DNA from: RFTU01 sp032122355
GTDB lineage: Bacteria; Pseudomonadota; Gammaproteobacteria; Burkholderiales; Burkholderiaceae_C
Length of the DNA stretch: 21,968 nucleotides
Direction: 5' to 3'
Assembly (NCBI GenBank): GCA_032122355.1
Contig: JAUMCS010000111.1
Span: 1-21,968, forward strand
Shown: piece by piece, positions 7,281 to 14,414 of the stretch
How the letters are laid out: every line of letters starts with the position of its first letter
Position numbering within the stretch: the first letter of the stretch is position 1
Program-made: the position numbers and the translations under genes
The notes under the pieces: model-generated
Told to the model about the DNA's origin: nothing
The model's database searches: none
The model's input: only the letters and a program-made list of their open reading frames with translations

Positions 7281-8531
7281 ATGACTCAATCCAACTCACC
7301 TTCTTCAAAAAAGCGCATCGTAGGTACACAACTGCCTGCCGATGTAGGCCTAGACACTTTGGCCGTGCGGCAGGGATTGCCACCATCTCAGTGGGGGGAA
7401 AATTCCGAAGCACTCTTTCTGACCAGTAGTTTTGTTCATCCTGATGCGCAAACGGCCGCGCGGCGTTTTGCCAATGAAGAAGAAGCGTTTGTCTACACCC
7501 GATTCTCCAATCCCACCGTGAATATGATGGAACGCCGTTTGGCGGCACTGGAGGGCACAGAGGCTTGTATTGCCACCAGCAGTGGTATGTCGGCTATTTT
7601 GCTGATGATCATGGGTTTGTTGAAGGCCGGTGATCATGTGGTGTGTTCGCGCAGCGTGTTTGGTGCCACCATTAAGCTGTTGCAGGGGGAATTTGGCAAG
7701 TTTGGCGTAGAGTCAACTTTTGTTTCACAAACCGATGTTCAAGAATGGAAGCAAGCCATACGCCCCAACACGAAACTCTTGTTTGCTGAAACTCCCAGCA
7801 ATCCCTTAACCGAGATTTGTGACATTCAAGCGTTAGCCGACATAGCCCACAATGCCGGCGCTTTATTGGCCGTTGATAATTGTTTTTGTACGCCTGCATT
7901 GCAGCGCCCCGCGTTGTGGGGGGCTGATTTGATCATCCATTCAGGCACCAAATACTTGGAAGGTCAGGGTCGAGTGATAGCTGGTGCCATTTGTGCATCG
8001 CAAGCCTTGGTTGAAGGGGTTTTTGTGCCTGTGATGCGCTCAGCCGGCATGAGCTTATCACCCTTTAACGCTTGGGTGGTATTGAAGGGCATGGAAACGC
8101 TCCGTATTCGCATGAAAGCACAAAGTGAGCGCGCCCTGGCTTTGGCCGAATGGCTAGAGGCGCAACCTGGTGTGCAACATGTGTATTACCCGGGGTTGAA
8201 ATCTCATGCTCAGTATGCACTGGCGATGGCGCAGCAAAGCCGTAGCGGTGGAGCCGTCGTGAGCTTTGTGGTTCAAGGTCGGGGTGCCGAAGAAGGCCGT
8301 AGAAATGCTTTTGCGGTGATTGATGCCACACAAGTTTGCTCGATTACGGCCAATCTGGGCGATACCAAAACTACCATCACCCATCCGGCGACTACCTCGC
8401 ATGGGCGTTTAACCGAAGACCAACGTTTGGCTGCCGGCATCACGCAAGGCATGATCCGTGTGGCGGTGGGGCTAGAAGATATCCAGGATATTCAAGCTGA
8501 TTTGGCGCGAGGTTTGGCATTGCTGGCGTAA
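7281..8531 (+). CDS. metZ: O-succinylhomoserine sulfhydrylase
   Basis: A 416-residue gamma-family PLP enzyme (Cys/Met metabolism) that makes homocysteine directly from an acylated homoserine and sulfide, bypassing cystathionine. The PLP lysine is K224 in HSGTKYLEGQGRV; the EGQGR tail after the lysine is typical of MetZ rather than MetB or MetC. D199 (AVDNCFCTP) should hold the PLP ring nitrogen. YTRFSNPTV at 72-80 supplies the phosphate-binding Tyr/Arg, and SSGMSA is at 100-105. Whether the substrate is succinyl- or acetyl-homoserine cannot be read from the sequence. The purF-metZ order is common in betaproteobacteria. No evident SD precedes the ATG. Confidence 0.93.
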   Translation: MTQSNSPSSKKRIVGTQLPADVGLDTLAVRQGLPPSQWGENSEALFLTSSFVHPDAQTAARRFANEEEAFVYTRFSNPTVNMMERRLAALEGTEACIATSSGMSAILLMIMGLLKAGDHVVCSRSVFGATIKLLQGEFGKFGVESTFVSQTDVQEWKQAIRPNTKLLFAETPSNPLTEICDIQALADIAHNAGALLAVDNCFCTPALQRPALWGADLIIHSGTKYLEGQGRVIAGAICASQALVEGVFVPVMRSAGMSLSPFNAWVVLKGMETLRIRMKAQSERALALAEWLEAQPGVQHVYYPGLKSHAQYALAMAQQSRSGGAVVSFVVQGRGAEEGRRNAFAVIDATQVCSITANLGDTKTTITHPATTSHGRLTEDQRLAAGITQGMIRVAVGLEDIQDIQADLARGLALLA

Positions 8532-8568
8532 GTTAAAACCAATGAGTTGTTGAAAAATCCATCTAATT

Positions 8569-10002
8569 ATGAAAAATCATCCAGTGCGTACGCGTATTGC
8601 TCCGTCTCCTACAGGCTTTTTACATTTGGGAACTGCCCGCACGGCATTGTATTCATGGGCCTTTGCTCGTCATTATGGCGGCCAATTCATACTGCGCATT
8701 GAAGATACGGATGTTGAGCGCTCAACGCAAGATTCCGTCGAGCAAATATTGCAATCCCTTGACTGGCTTGGCTTAGATTATGACCAGGGCCCGATCTACC
8801 AAATGCAAAGGCTGGAGCGTTACCATCAGGTGGTGGATCAGATGTTGGCCGCCGGTACAGCATATTATTGTTACTGTACCCCACAAGAGCTTGATGCCAT
8901 GCGCGAGGAGCAAAAAGCGCAAGGTTTAAAAACCCGATACGATGGCCGCTGGCGACCCGAGGCGGGTAAAACACTCCCTCCCATACCCGAAGGTGTTCGG
9001 CCTGTGGTGAGGTTTGCCAATCCGCTAACAGGTGCTGTGGTTTGGAATGATTTGGTGAAAGGCCCCATACGCATTGAAAATCAAGAAATCGATGACTTGA
9101 TTATTCTTCGGCCTGCAGCGGAGGGCATGGGTACACAAGCCAAGGGTATTCCGACCTATAACTTTGCTGTGGTGGTGGATGATTGGGATATGGGTATTAC
9201 GCATGTGTTCAGAGGTGACGAGCACATTAACAACACGCCTTGGCAAATCAATATGTATCAAGCGTTGGGAGCGACGGTCCCAGAATTTGGTCATTGTCCG
9301 ATTATTTTGGGGGATGATGGGCTCAAGCTCAGCAAGCGGCGCGGCGCAGTGAGCGTGACGGCATACGAGCAAGACGGTTACTTGCCTGAGGCCATGTTGA
9401 ACTATTTGGCGCGTTTGGGTTGGAGCCATGGTGATGAGGAGCTATTTACCCTTGAGCAAATGGTGCAGTGGTTTGATGGTAGCCATCTGGCAAAAAGCCC
9501 GGCACAATGGGATCCTGCCAAGCTGGCTTGGGTGAATGGGCAATATATTAAGCAAGCAGCTAACGCTCGGTTAGCTGCTTTGGTGGCGGCTCAGATCCAG
9601 CGCATTTATGCATTAGATGTGGCTGTTGATGATCGATTGGTATCCATTTGTGGCTTATTTAAAGATCGCTGTAACACTACAGTTGAGCTGGCCAAGTGGG
9701 CAGTTTTATATTTTCAGGCACCTGATATTTCTTCGGAATTGCGTCAAGCTCATATTACCGAGGCTGTGGTGCCTGCGCTCAAGGATTTTGCCCAAGCCAT
9801 TGCTCAGAGTGAGTGGAGTGCGGCAGCTATTGCGGCTTGTATGAAACAAACATTGGCGGCGCATCAACTCAAAATGCCTCAATTAGCGATACCGGTGCGG
9901 GTACTTGTATGCGCAACACCACAAACGCCATCGATTGATGCGGTTTTGGCTTTGTTTGAGCGTGAAGAAATTTTAAAACGATTGGAAAATCTGTCAATTT
10001 GA
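8569..10002 (+). CDS. gltX: Glutamyl-tRNA synthetase
   Basis: A 477-residue class I synthetase that charges tRNA-Glu. The HIGH-like motif is HLGT at 19-22 within APSPTGFLHLGTARTAL, and the KMSKS-like motif is KLSKR at 253-257. RIEDTDVERS (43-52) and THVFRGDEHINNTP (211-224) are typical. Two features differ from E. coli GltX. In the zinc-binding site only C101 and C103 remain, because DGRCRH is DGRWRP, a form I believe is usual in Burkholderiales. Also, RP-DGT-PTYNF is expanded, with about nine extra residues between RP and PTYNF (183-194). The gene is followed by three tRNAs, one of them tRNA-Glu. No clear SD precedes the ATG. Confidence 0.97.
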   Translation: MKNHPVRTRIAPSPTGFLHLGTARTALYSWAFARHYGGQFILRIEDTDVERSTQDSVEQILQSLDWLGLDYDQGPIYQMQRLERYHQVVDQMLAAGTAYYCYCTPQELDAMREEQKAQGLKTRYDGRWRPEAGKTLPPIPEGVRPVVRFANPLTGAVVWNDLVKGPIRIENQEIDDLIILRPAAEGMGTQAKGIPTYNFAVVVDDWDMGITHVFRGDEHINNTPWQINMYQALGATVPEFGHCPIILGDDGLKLSKRRGAVSVTAYEQDGYLPEAMLNYLARLGWSHGDEELFTLEQMVQWFDGSHLAKSPAQWDPAKLAWVNGQYIKQAANARLAALVAAQIQRIYALDVAVDDRLVSICGLFKDRCNTTVELAKWAVLYFQAPDISSELRQAHITEAVVPALKDFAQAIAQSEWSAAAIAACMKQTLAAHQLKMPQLAIPVRVLVCATPQTPSIDAVLALFEREEILKRLENLSI

Positions 10003-10010
10003 TGTATACT
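9982..10010 (+). promoter_or_regulatory. Candidate sigma-70 promoter for the tRNA cluster
   Basis: TTGGAA (9982-9987) and TATACT (10005-10010) are separated by exactly 17 bases, matching 4/6 and 5/6 of the consensus. The -35 box is inside the last gltX codons and the -10 lies just after its stop. Transcription would start near 10017, about 113 bases before tRNA-Ala. Prediction only. Confidence 0.5.
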
Positions 10011-10129
10011 TACATTCTTACTTGAACAGCGCAGTGCTAATTTTCAAGCCTGTTTTGTTTTAGCCTAGTTTGACACAATCAGCGAGGGCAAAAAAGCAAA
10101 ATGTACCTTTAGATAAAGGGTAACAAAAC

Positions 10130-10205
<76 letters not shown>

Positions 10206-10252
10206 CATAAGGTGGCTTGTCAATAAAAGCGTCGTTCAAGAATTAAAAATTA

Positions 10253-10328
10253 GTCCCCTTCGTCTAGAGGCCTAGGACACGACCCTTTCACGGTTGTAAC
10301 AGGGGTTCGAATCCCCTAGGGGACGCCA
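10253..10328 (+). tRNA. tRNA-Glu (anticodon UUC)
   Basis: A 76-base cloverleaf with encoded CCA. The acceptor GTCCCCT pairs with AGGGGAC. The anticodon stem CGACC/GGTTG contains a wobble pair and encloses loop CTTTCAC, with anticodon TTC at 10287-10289. The T arm is GGGGTTCGAATCCCC. It is the substrate of the GltX enzyme encoded just upstream. Confidence 0.97.
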
Positions 10329-10373
10329 AGTTGAGCAACACTTGATGCGTTAGCATAAAGTTGCCTATGACCA

Positions 10374-10450
10374 GGAGTGGTAGTTCAGTTGGTCAGAATA
10401 CCGGCCTGTCACGCCGGGGGTCGCGGGTTCGAGCCCCGTCCACTCCGCCA
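10374..10450 (+). tRNA. tRNA-Asp (anticodon GUC)
   Basis: A 77-base cloverleaf with encoded CCA. The acceptor GGAGTGG pairs with CCACTCC. The anticodon stem CCGGC/GCCGG encloses loop CTGTCAC, with anticodon GTC at 10408-10410. The T arm contains GGGTTCGAGCCCC. It is the last gene of the tRNA cluster. Confidence 0.97.
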
Positions 10451-10456
10451 AAACCT

Positions 10457-10499
10457 GAAAACCCTTGCAAGCTTTCTGCTTTCAAGGGTTTTTCTTTTG
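10457..10499 (+). terminator. Rho-independent terminator after the tRNA cluster
   Basis: Left arm GAAAACCCTTG (10457-10467) pairs with CAAGGGTTTTTC (10483-10494), giving about 11 bp. An inner helix AAGC/GCTT (10469-10472 with 10478-10481) closes a 5-base loop. The downstream arm merges into TTTTTCTTTT. On the opposite strand the stem is followed by a weaker T-rich stretch, so it may also stop transcripts from the converging yceI operon. Confidence 0.85.
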
Positions 10500-10509
10500 C
10501 CTACATTTT

Positions 10510-10533
10510 GCATAAAGGAAAAAACCTTTATGC
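10510..10533. terminator. Second perfect hairpin between tRNA-Asp and yceI
   Basis: GCATAAAGG (10510-10518) and CCTTTATGC (10525-10533) form a 9-bp perfect stem around a six-A loop (six U on the - strand). It sits 16 bases past the stop codon of the converging yceI gene. It lacks a T-run on the far side, so it may be a 3'-end stabilising hairpin or a helper to the neighbouring terminator. Confidence 0.5.
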
Positions 10534-10549
10534 CTGATACAAAACCAGA

Positions 10550-11125
10550 TTAGGGCGCTACGGCTTCAATGGCAATGTCAATGCGAACGTCATCGCTGAC
10601 ATAGGGTGCATATTTGCCGGCGTTAAATTCAGAGCGTTTGATTTGCGTGTAGGCATTGGCACCTAAAGCAGGTTTTTTGCGCATGGGGTGTGGCATAGCC
10701 AAAAAAGATGTGACTGTTAACGTGACGGGCTTGGTGACACCTTTGATGGTGAGCTGGCCATCAATGCTGGTGGGTTTGTCGCCTTCAAAAACCACTTTGG
10801 TAGACCGGAAGGTCGCGGTGGGGTGTTTGGCGGTATGGAAAAAATCCTCGCCCTGGATATGGTCGTTGAAATCGGCGAAACCGGTGTTGACCGATTTCAT
10901 GTCAATGCTGATCTCAACGTTGCCCGTTTTGGCTTGCGCATCGTAAACCACTTTGCCGCTGGTTTTGGAGAAGCTGCTGAGTTGCGTAGATAAGCCAAAA
11001 TGTGAATAAGAAAAACGCGGATAGGTGTGGCTTTCATCAATGGTGTAGGTGACGGGTTCAGCTATTGCCGTTCCGCTACAGGCTGCAAATACAGCCATCA
11101 ATAAGCGTTGTTGGATGGATTTCAT
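10550..11125 (-). CDS. YceI family periplasmic protein (distal copy)
   Basis: A 191-residue exported protein. Residues 1-22 form a Sec signal peptide (basic MKSIQQR, hydrophobic core, cleavage after AIA). The mature part is a YceI-type lipocalin-like barrel: YTIDESHTYPRFSYSHFGLS at the start, VEISIDMKSVNTG, HPTATFRSTKVVFEG, QLTIKGVTKPVTLTV and a C-terminal SEFNAGKYAPYVSDDVRI. Members bind long isoprenoid chains such as ubiquinone precursors; the precise role is not settled. A clear SD (AGGAG, 11131-11135 on the - strand) lies 5 bases before the ATG. It is the last gene of the cytochrome b561-yceI-yceI operon, 21 bases after the other copy. Confidence 0.92.
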   Translation of the reverse strand: MKSIQQRLLMAVFAACSGTAIAEPVTYTIDESHTYPRFSYSHFGLSTQLSSFSKTSGKVVYDAQAKTGNVEISIDMKSVNTGFADFNDHIQGEDFFHTAKHPTATFRSTKVVFEGDKPTSIDGQLTIKGVTKPVTLTVTSFLAMPHPMRKKPALGANAYTQIKRSEFNAGKYAPYVSDDVRIDIAIEAVAP

Positions 11126-11146
11126 AAAGACTCCTGGTTAAAAAAT

Positions 11147-11689
11147 CTATTGGAGGGGAAGGTTGAATTTCACCAAAATTTCATTGGCAACCACATCAAA
11201 CTTAGCCCACATGCCTTCACCGATGGCGTAGTCGGCGCGCTTGAGCACAAAACTACCCGTGAGCATGCCTTGTGGCGTGAGCGTGGCGGGTGCGACCACT
11301 TCACGGGTTTGACCTTTGAGGGTTAACAAGCCTTTGGCCTCATAACTCTGACCTTGCAGGGGCCGCAAGCTTTTGAGCACAAATGTTGCCTTGGGGTAAG
11401 CCGCAACATGAAACCATGATTTGCTCAGGACCTCTTGGTCGGCTTCAGTAGAGCCCGTGTCAATGCTGTTCAAATCAATTTCAATGCCCCCTTTGGCTTG
11501 ATGGGGTTGGGTGGTGTCCCATTGGATTTGAGCATGGAAGCGCTTGAATTTTCCATCCATATTCACCCCCATTTGCTTGAAGCTGAAAGTGATTTGGCTT
11601 TTGTCGACCGCAACTGCTTGAAATACCGCGGCCTGTGCGGCAACGGTACTGAGAAGAAGTAACGAAAGGGTGGAGAAGAATTTTTTCAT
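11147..11689 (-). CDS. YceI family periplasmic protein (proximal copy)
   Basis: A 180-residue exported protein with a signal peptide (MKKFFSTLSLLLLSTVAAQA, cleavage after AQA). The YceI fold is recognisable in VDKSQITFSFKQMGVNMDG, IEIDLNSIDTGSTEADQEV, WFHVAAYPKATFVLKSL, GLLTLKGQTREV and ADYAIGEGMWA. It is only distantly similar to the adjacent YceI protein: it has MGVNMDGKFKRF where the neighbour has FGLSTQLSSF. The two are therefore old paralogues or have different ligands rather than being a recent duplication. The gene begins 6 bases after the cytochrome b561 stop, which implies one transcript. Confidence 0.9.
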   Translation of the reverse strand: MKKFFSTLSLLLLSTVAAQAAVFQAVAVDKSQITFSFKQMGVNMDGKFKRFHAQIQWDTTQPHQAKGGIEIDLNSIDTGSTEADQEVLSKSWFHVAAYPKATFVLKSLRPLQGQSYEAKGLLTLKGQTREVVAPATLTPQGMLTGSFVLKRADYAIGEGMWAKFDVVANEILVKFNLPLQ

Positions 11690-11695
11690 GAGGTT

Positions 11696-12238
11696 TTATT
11701 TCGAAAATCGCCAACCCATGCGGCGTAGCGTTTCGTCTTTGCGCCAAACATGGTGCCACAGCGCTGCTGCTGTGTGGCCAGCAATGGTGAGCATGAACAG
11801 CACATTCAGTACCTTGTGTAAAAGTTGCAAAGCATTGCCCAGTTCGCGGTTTTTATCGATCAAATCGGGCAGTGGAACCACGCCAAACCAAACCGTTTGG
11901 AACCCCTTAGCAGAGCTCATGAGCCAGCCGCTTAATGGGATGACAATCATGAAAGCATACAGCGCGAAATGACCGATATGCGCTAACCTGACAAGCAAAG
12001 TTGAAAGCCCCTCGGGCGGCGTTGGAGGAGGGTGCATGATGCGCCATGCAAGGCGAACCCAAACCAGCAAAAAAACCGTCACACCAAACCATTTGTGCCA
12101 AGCGTAAAGCTCCAGCTTTGTGGGGGATAGAGGCAGGTTAGACATGTAAATGCCTAAGGCCAATAAGCCGATGATCACAACGGCCATGAGCCAGTGCAAA
12201 CCTTTGGCTGTTTGGGTGTATTCAACGTTCATATTCAA
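11696..12238 (-). CDS. Cytochrome b561 (CybB-like) membrane protein
   Basis: A 180-residue four-helix inner-membrane cytochrome. Helices are at about 16-34, 50-66, 87-106 and 142-162. Histidines H15, H48, H87/H90, H141 and H155 sit at helix ends and include the expected diheme ligands (TAKGLHWLMA, LYAWHKWFG, LAHIGHFALY, LLHKVLN, IAGHTAAALWHH). The family passes electrons between quinol and periplasmic partners. The link with two YceI proteins in one operon is seen elsewhere and suggests quinone-related chemistry, but that is inference. There are two in-frame Met codons (residues 1 and 3) and no strong SD. A TTGACA occurs on the - strand just upstream without a usable -10 box. Confidence 0.9.
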   Translation of the reverse strand: MNMNVEYTQTAKGLHWLMAVVIIGLLALGIYMSNLPLSPTKLELYAWHKWFGVTVFLLVWVRLAWRIMHPPPTPPEGLSTLLVRLAHIGHFALYAFMIVIPLSGWLMSSAKGFQTVWFGVVPLPDLIDKNRELGNALQLLHKVLNVLFMLTIAGHTAAALWHHVWRKDETLRRMGWRFSK

Positions 12239-12300
12239 AAACTTCTGTCAAAAAAGGTCTTCGTTCAAGCATAACCTCAAATATAGCTTTTTCATGCTCG

Positions 12301-12420
12301 TTTGAAGATGAGCCCTTGGGGATTTATGCCGTTTTACCCAGTAACCGCTATGTGCCCCACCGCGTGCATCTGTTGATGGAGTATTTGTCCAAAATTATTC
12401 AGGGTTTAAATGGTGGATAG
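12301..12420 (+). pseudogene. C-terminal remnant of a LysR-type transcriptional regulator
   Basis: The + strand frame from 12301 to TAG at 12418-12420 reads FEDEPLGIYAVLPSNRYV followed by PHRVHLLMEYLSKIIQ. This matches the C-terminal end of LysR effector-binding domains, typically ...PLPIYAVYPxxRxLPxKVRxFIDFL. In-frame codons upstream (back to about 12260) do not resemble a LysR protein, there is no plausible start, and no DNA-binding domain is present. The remnant points away from the divergent cytochrome b561 operon, the classic layout of a LysR gene and its target. A deletion probably removed most of the regulator. Recognition rests on about 30 residues and no search was run. Confidence 0.7.
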
Positions 12421-12568
12421 GGATGCGCAGTTTAATCTGCTGGATATCCATGATGATGGGTGAATTTTCGAACCGGATATGAAGTGAAATGGCAAAGCAA
12501 CGCCAACCTAAAAATACATGATATCTAGCCGTTTTGGGGGATGCAATGAGGGGAAATTGGGGCGCTAT
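12421..12568. other. Non-coding spacer downstream of the LysR remnant
   Basis: I see no credible gene here. The only structures are a 10-base palindrome TGGATATCCA (12441-12450) and short weak inverted repeats. No convincing terminator for the - strand glyQS-to-hemJ operon, which ends at 12569, could be found. Confidence 0.5.
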
Positions 12569-13015
12569 TCAAAAGGGTTTGATCACCACCAAAAACACAA
12601 TTCCAGCAAATAAAAGAACAGAAATTTCGTTAAAAACGCGATACCACCGGTGCGAACGGTGAGGGCTGGATGTTTCAAATTTACGAAGTATACGGCCACA
12701 ACCGTGATGGTAACCGATGGCCAGTATCACCAACAACAGCTTGATATGCATCCAAATATTGCCTGGGCCACGGCCAATGCCAACAGCCATCCAAATCCAA
12801 ATACCCAATATTAGCGCTGGCCACATCAGCAAGGTGCTAAAGCGGTATAACTTACGTGCCATCACCAGCAGGCGGTCTCGTTCAGCATGGCTCTCAGCTG
12901 GCATCATAGCGAGATTCACAAAAAAACGGGGCAAGTAAAACAAGCCAGCAAACCAACTGGCGACAAAAATGAGGTGTAGCGCTTTGGCCCAGGGGTAGGT
13001 TTCAAATATCAACAT
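12569..13015 (-). CDS. hemJ: HemJ/CopD family membrane protein (putative protoporphyrinogen oxidase)
   Basis: A 148-residue protein with about four membrane helices (roughly 10-35, 58-80, 88-104 and 128-146). Family marks are KALHLIFVASWFAGLFYLPR at 11-30 (H14), VMARKLYRF at 51-59 and WMHIKLLLVILAIGYHH at 88-104 (K92). These agree with HemJ, the heme-dependent enzyme oxidising protoporphyrinogen IX to protoporphyrin IX where HemG/HemY are absent. Related sequences are often annotated only as CopD family, so the function is likely but not proven. It is the last gene of the operon, 15 bases after the acyltransferase stop. No SD is visible. Confidence 0.75.
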   Translation of the reverse strand: MLIFETYPWAKALHLIFVASWFAGLFYLPRFFVNLAMMPAESHAERDRLLVMARKLYRFSTLLMWPALILGIWIWMAVGIGRGPGNIWMHIKLLLVILAIGYHHGCGRILRKFETSSPHRSHRWYRVFNEISVLLFAGIVFLVVIKPF

Positions 13016-13030
13016 GATGGTGGTGAGAAA

Positions 13031-13825
13031 TTAAGTGGAAGAATGGTATGAGTGTGCCTGATGTGGTTTTGGTGGGGTAACGTAAGCAGCAGAATCGAGT
13101 CGATGCATTTCGGTTTCAATCCAGGTTTCAACTTTCAGCATAAGTTCATCTGCATGGGCTTGATTCGGTGCAATGGGTGGGCCTATGGATACATCAATAA
13201 CTCCGGGCTTCAGAATAAAGCTGCGCCTGGGCCAGCAACGGGCAGATGTCACGGCAATCGGTACCAGTGCCGCACCGGTACTCAGGGCTAATCGACTGGC
13301 TCCCGTTTTGTATTTTCCTTTGCTGCCACGTGCCGCGCGGGTACCTTCTGGGAACATGATGATCCATAATCCCTTAGACATGAATTCTTGTCCTTGCTCG
13401 ACAACCTTTTGCCATGCTTGTGCCGATTTTTGGCGATTGATATGAATCATGTCAAGCCTCGCCATAGCCCAGCCAAAAAAGGGGATTCGTAATAATTCTT
13501 GCTTGAAGACGAAAGCCAAGGGTTGTGACATCAACACAGGGAAGGCAAAGGTTTCCCATGTGCTTTGATGCTTAGGGCAAAGAATGAGGGAGTGATGAAC
13601 TGTTTGAACTAAGTTTTCTTGCCCTTGTATGCGCCATTTCACCCCACAAATCAACCGAGCGCCCCCAATAACCAACCATAACCAGCCTGTACAAAACCAG
13701 TAAAGGCGCGGGCCTCGTATACACACAGACAACACCAAGGCAGCAATCGCCCATGGAATGACAGTGAATATCAGCCAAATGATAAAAATAAAGGATCGAA
13801 GCAGGGGAATGAGACGGCCAGTCAT
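13031..13825 (-). CDS. plsC: 1-acyl-sn-glycerol-3-phosphate acyltransferase (PlsC-like)
   Basis: A 264-residue membrane-bound lysophospholipid acyltransferase that would acylate lysophosphatidic acid to phosphatidic acid. Hydrophobic helices occupy about 11-35 and 44-60. The catalytic motif is H86-x4-E91 (KHQSTWETFAFP), with Glu where most families have Asp, as in other betaproteobacterial homologues I recall. Further blocks are KQELLRIPFFGWAM (108-121), the substrate motif FPEGTR (158-163) followed by KYKTGASRLA, and VPIAVTSARCWP. It lies 9 bases after gmhB, an order common in Burkholderiales. The short C-terminal tail YHSST is unremarkable. Confidence 0.9.
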   Translation of the reverse strand: MTGRLIPLLRSFIFIIWLIFTVIPWAIAALVLSVCIRGPRLYWFCTGWLWLVIGGARLICGVKWRIQGQENLVQTVHHSLILCPKHQSTWETFAFPVLMSQPLAFVFKQELLRIPFFGWAMARLDMIHINRQKSAQAWQKVVEQGQEFMSKGLWIIMFPEGTRAARGSKGKYKTGASRLALSTGAALVPIAVTSARCWPRRSFILKPGVIDVSIGPPIAPNQAHADELMLKVETWIETEMHRLDSAAYVTPPKPHQAHSYHSST

Positions 13826-13834
13826 ACGATGTTT

Positions 13835-14401
13835 TTATGATTTGTCATGAAGCCAGAAATCCGCAAAAGCCTCTAAATCCTTGTGCATACGCGTTCCGGG
13901 GACTGAATCAACCCAGGCTTTGATTTCTTCAGGGGGCAGCGCGGCCGCCCGCCCTGTACCCAGCAAATGGGGTTGACAACCGGCAGCCTGGGCGGCTTGT
14001 AAATCGCGCACGTTATCGCAAAGTAGAGGAACTCGGCCTAAGGTGGCGTTGTAGCGCTTGGCAATTTGAAGAATCAAGCCAGGTTGGGGTTTGCGGCAGT
14101 CGCATGATTCCTCGGGTGCATGGGGGCATAAAAAAACCGCATCAATACGGCCCCCCGCAGCTTGCGCAGCCTTGATCATGCGATGATGAATGGCGTTGAC
14201 CGAGGTCATGTCTACAACGCCACGGCCTATGCCCTCTTGATTGGTGGCCACCACAGCATGCCAGCCCGATTGGGTCAGCCGTGCCAGCGCATCAAGCGCG
14301 CCCGGCAAGGGCTCCCACTCGGCCGCCGTTTTGACGTGATCCGATCGGTAACGGTTGAGGACACCGTCACGGCCAAGGATGATGAGTTTATAAGTGAGCA
14401 T
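13835..14401 (-). CDS. gmhB: GmhB-like HAD phosphatase lacking the nucleophilic aspartate
   Basis: By overall sequence this is D-glycero-D-manno-heptose-1,7-bisphosphate 7-phosphatase, which dephosphorylates heptose bisphosphate for LPS core synthesis. From the ATG at 14401 it has 188 residues. Conserved parts are motif II Thr53 in ATNQEGIGRG, the zinc loop C92-x-H94...C100-x-C102, motif III Lys104 (CRKPQPG) and D129/D133 in motif IV. However, motif I reads ILGRDGVLN where the family has LDRDG. The nucleophile position (residue 10) is Gly (GGC) while the acid/base Asp12 remains. Motif IV is CDNVRD in place of GDxxxD, and TNQSG is TNQEG. The enzyme is probably inactive as a phosphatase or altered in function. 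An in-frame TTG at 14422, overlapping glyS, is a less likely start. Confidence 0.85.
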   Translation of the reverse strand: MLTYKLIILGRDGVLNRYRSDHVKTAAEWEPLPGALDALARLTQSGWHAVVATNQEGIGRGVVDMTSVNAIHHRMIKAAQAAGGRIDAVFLCPHAPEESCDCRKPQPGLILQIAKRYNATLGRVPLLCDNVRDLQAAQAAGCQPHLLGTGRAAALPPEEIKAWVDSVPGTRMHKDLEAFADFWLHDKS

Positions 14402-14414
14402 ACGTAATTGGAGG

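Noticed and set aside
9025..9429. 134-codon open frame on the - strand inside gltX
   Set aside because: Antisense to the KMSKS region of gltX; composition is that of a complement of a coding gene.
10070..10075. Perfect TTGACA upstream of tRNA-Ala
   Set aside because: No acceptable -10 box is found 15-19 bases downstream; the promoter at 9982-10010 is better formed.
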